In this document: positions 61,404 to 64,000 of the stretch, one piece after another | Position numbering within the stretch: position 1 is the first letter of the stretch | How the letters are laid out: every line of letters begins with the position of its first letter | The notes under the pieces: model-generated | Told to the model about the DNA's origin: nothing | What the model saw: the letters and a program-made list of their open reading frames with translations, nothing else | The model's database searches: none | Assembly (NCBI GenBank): GCA_030248065.1 | Contig: JASAMV010006530.1 | Coordinates: forward strand, 1-64,000 | Length of the DNA stretch: 64,000 bases | Source of the DNA: Rhynchonema sp. JSB1_4 | Lineage: Eukaryota > Nematoda > Chromadorea > Monhysterida > Xyalidae | Direction: 5' to 3' | Program-made: the position numbers and the translations under genes

Positions 61404-61639
61404 TGTTCGTTTCGTTGTCTGCCAGTGCCAGTGGAATGAAATGTCACGCTGCAGTGGATACTGTTGTCAGAACGACATGCAGTGGAGTCATGCACGAAAC
61501 AGAACCTTAGAACAGGTTGTGTGAGTTTGTGCGTTTATCACGCGTTATGTGCTTGGCGGATCAGGCAACGCAGTGGGCATAAACGCAAGCTGTGCTACAA
61601 ACCAAAAAATCCCTCCAAAAAACCTTCGCGATAGAAGCA

Positions 61640-61770
61640 TGGGTTGGCTAGAGTTTCCCCTAACCCAACCCGAAGCAAAAAAAAGCCTAAGCCTAAGCCT
61701 AAGCCTAAGCCTAAGCCTGAGAAAAAGGGAAGTCAATTTTGAAACGGGACTAGCTTTTCCCAAAATGCGT
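61640..61770 (-). repeat. Interstitial TTAGGC element, copy 2
   Basis: An uninterrupted array of about six GCCTAA units (61,683-61,720), followed by TGAGAAAAAGGGAAGTCAAT and GGACTAGCTTTTCCCAAAAT, the reverse of copy 1 at 50,309-50,490. Confidence 0.85.
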
Positions 61771-62053
61771 ATAACCAATCGGGGAACAGAATTTAAAACT
61801 ACCGTAATTGAAAGAGAAACGAAATGAATTGAAGAGAAAAACTTTGCGGCCCGTGCAAATATTCGGCCCGGCCCGACTGACCAAAACTCCGGCCCGGCCC
61901 GATTTGAAAGTCCAAAGTCGCGGACCGGCCTGGCCCGAGCCAAAGGTCGGCCTTGCCCGATTTTTGGGTCAGAGGAAAAAATGGTCAAAAAAGCCAAAAT
62001 TTGCAAAATTTTCTTCGGAATGCATGTTATGTTATATCGTAAAAACCTAAATA

Positions 62054-62876
62054 CCGTAAAAACCTAAATACAGCCCCCCCCGGAATAGAGCCCCCCGTAA
62101 TACAGCCCCCCCAAAAAGGGGTCAGTGAATTAATAGAGCCCCCCCCCGGAATAGAGCCCCCCCTAAGTAACATCCCCCTATACAGTAGTGTATTAAGGCT
62201 TGATAGTGGTGCACAGGTACATTTATGCACGTTTGTTGTTCGTTCAGAGCACATAATACGCCTCTTATTGGCAAATAGACACGAATAAATGCGATTACAA
62301 GCGAAAAAACATCCTTTCAAACCCCTTTTTAGGGGTTTTTGGGGGGTATTTCTGGGAACAATTTTTCAGGTTCGGGTCAGTGAATTAATAGAGGTCCCCC
62401 CGGAATAGAGCCCCCCCGTAATAGAGCCCCCCCAAAATGGGGTCAGTGAATTAATAGAGCCCCCCTTCTATTTAGGTTTTTACGGTACAGCCCCCCCGGA
62501 AAAGAGCCCCCCCGTAATACAGCCCCCCAAAAAGGGTCAGTGAATTAATAGAGCCCCCCCGGAATAGAGCCCCCTAAGTAACATCCCCTGTACAGTAGTG
62601 TATTAGCACTTGATAGTGGTGCACAGGTTTATGCACGTTAGTGGTTCGTTCAGAGCACATAATACGCCTCTTATTGACCAATAGACACGAATAAATGCGA
62701 TTACAAGTGAAAAAACATCCATTCAAAGTAAACCCCTTTTTAGGGGTTTTTGGGGTATTTCTGGGAACAATTTTTTCAGGTTCGGGTCAGTGAATTAATA
62801 GAGGCCCCCCGGAATAGAGCCCCCCAAAATGGGGTCAGTGAGTTAATAGACCCCCTTCTATTTAGGTTTTTACGGT
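62054..62876. repeat. Tandem pair of elements with CCGTAAAAACCTAAAT ends
   Basis: The first unit runs from CCGTAAAAACCTAAATACAG (62,054) to CTATTTAGGTTTTTACGG (about 62,482). A second, about 390 bp, ends with the same sequence at 62,876. Both contain CCCCGGAATAGAGCCCCC, GGGGTCAGTGAATTAATAGA and a shared core with AGAGCACATAATACGCCTCT. They look like adjacent copies of one inverted-repeat element. Confidence 0.85.
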
Positions 62877-62989
62877 GATTTGTTTATTTATGTTCTTGTG
62901 ATTCGGTTTCTGTGAACCTGGTCCATTTTTTGCAACCATCTGGATCCATCCCCCAAGGGTACCTTGCAACCATTTGCCTGCCACTACAC

Positions 62990-63900
62990 TGTCCCCCTGT
63001 ACAACACGGCAGTGTAGTTCCTGGGGGGGGGTCCCCCCTAAGGTACACTAACCGCCGCGACCAAGGTACACTAGTACACTAACCGCCGCGCCAGGTACCC
63101 TAACCGCCTCAATTTTTGCCTAAAATTAGCATTTTTACTAGCATCTGTGCTAACATTACTATGTGTCAAAAATGCCTTATTGATGGGCATGGGCATTTTG
63201 AGGGCAAAAATCGGGGCGGGTAGGGTACCAGAGCGGGGCGGGTAGGGGGTAGTGTACCAGGCCGGGGCGGGTAGGGTACCATTGGGGGACCCCCTCCCCC
63301 AGCACTGATTCCAGTACCCCCTACCCGCCCCGGATTTTTCCACCTATGTATCATACCCGCCCCGCCAAAGTAGCCACAGCACTGCGGGGATAGTCGATAG
63401 CACTGTAGTGGCTGGGGGGATGGGGGATTCCCCCCCCCCCCTAAGGGGCAGTGTAGTTCCTGGTCCGGAGGGGGAACAGGCGGTACCCCCTTTTTTCGGA
63501 GGGGGAACAGACGTACCCACCTGGGGGGAGGGGGGGGGGGACCGAGGACCCAAATTTGGAGAAAAGTCATTTTTTGAGGTCGAAAATTTGGCTCATTTTT
63601 TCCCCTTTTAGGAAAAAATCTCAATAAAAAAGGTATTTTGGCGATTTTTGACGACATTGACCTAAAAATCACTCATTTTATGCCTAAAAATGCCTATTTT
63701 AGGTAAAAATTGGGGGGAGCAGACGTACCCGGAGGGGGAACAGTGGGGCAGGCGTACCATGGAGGGGGAACAGACGTACCCGAGGGGGGACCCCCCTCCC
63801 CCCCAGGAACTACACTGCTAAGGGGTATCTATCTCGAGTCAACGCTTAGGGGGGATTGGGGGGTGGGTATCTATCTCGAGCCGACCCCAAAGGGTATCTC
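62990..63900. repeat. G/C-rich repeat block, partly inverted relative to 59.5-61 kb
   Basis: 63,000-63,120 is the reverse complement of the unit at about 60,890-61,020 (CACTAACCGCCGCG, TAGTTCCTGG). From 63,190 the direct orientation resumes (GCGGGTAGGGTACC), and 63,530-63,790 repeats the AAAGTCATTTTTTGAGGTCG block. Confidence 0.8.
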
Positions 63901-64000
63901 GAGTAAGTAGATTTATGCTTTTCAAAGGTAAAAAATAGGTGCTTTTCGACCTCAGAACCCCTAAAAATCGCCGCGCAAACACCCAAAACTGGTCATTTTA

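Larger units (their letters stand above)
61404..64000. other. Repeat-rich end of the window
   Basis: Upstream of CLPTM1L, so its promoter should be near 61,404-61,640. The rest is repeats: a TTAGGC element, two copies of a unit ending in CTATTTAGGTTTTTACGG, and G/C-rich blocks continuing to the window edge. No gene recognised. Confidence 0.6.

Noticed and set aside
1..64000. CRISPR arrays, bacterial operons, ribosome binding sites
   Set aside because: The window is eukaryotic with many spliced genes. The repeated 10-mer has no regular spacing and no unique spacers, so it is not a CRISPR.

Overview
Eukaryotic, most likely nematode, genomic DNA. The genes have many GT-AG introns. Their protein families are typical of nematodes: ShKT domains joined to an animal haem peroxidase, multi-CTLD lectins, SLC6 transporters and an F-box/LRR protein. 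There are also interstitial TTAGGC arrays, the nematode telomere unit. The intron style and repeat load do not look like Caenorhabditis. The species cannot be named from the sequence alone.

Layout. 1-10,100: AT-rich, mostly non-coding, with foldback elements, one ShKT exon (1678-2032) and one weak exon candidate (3417-3570). 10,122-17,990 (+): an 11-exon ShKT/mucin-like/haem peroxidase gene. 19,028-21,625 (+): a 5-exon F-box/LRR gene. 22,015-27,553 and 30,546-34,435 (both -): two tandem paralogous C-type lectin genes, the first lacking its 5' exons. 36,435-41,474 (+): a secreted EGF/laminin-G protein in 17 exons. 42,770-47,640 and 49,151-55,233 (both +): two tandem SLC6 symporter genes with identical 14-exon structures, 637 aa each. 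55,680-61,403 (-): a complete CLPTM1L orthologue in 8 exons, 557 aa. 61.4-64 kb: dense G/C-rich repeats. All exon joins were made by eye, checking that splice phases agree and that paralogues share the same boundaries.

The gene products suggest cuticle or extracellular-matrix peroxidation, secreted lectins, a matrix LamG protein, solute uptake and GPI-anchor lipid scrambling. They do not look like one pathway.

The most striking signal is not a gene. The 10-mer TGATGTTTCA occurs at least 31 times on either strand, against about 0.1 expected. It lies mostly in introns of the genes and is kept at matching positions in the duplicated SLC6 introns. Its GTTTCA core matches the core of the Caenorhabditis piRNA upstream (Ruby) motif, so dispersed intronic piRNA promoters are the leading hypothesis. 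A role in splicing or another function remains open. The window also carries many foldback/MITE elements, one with a clean 6-bp target duplication next to a splice acceptor.
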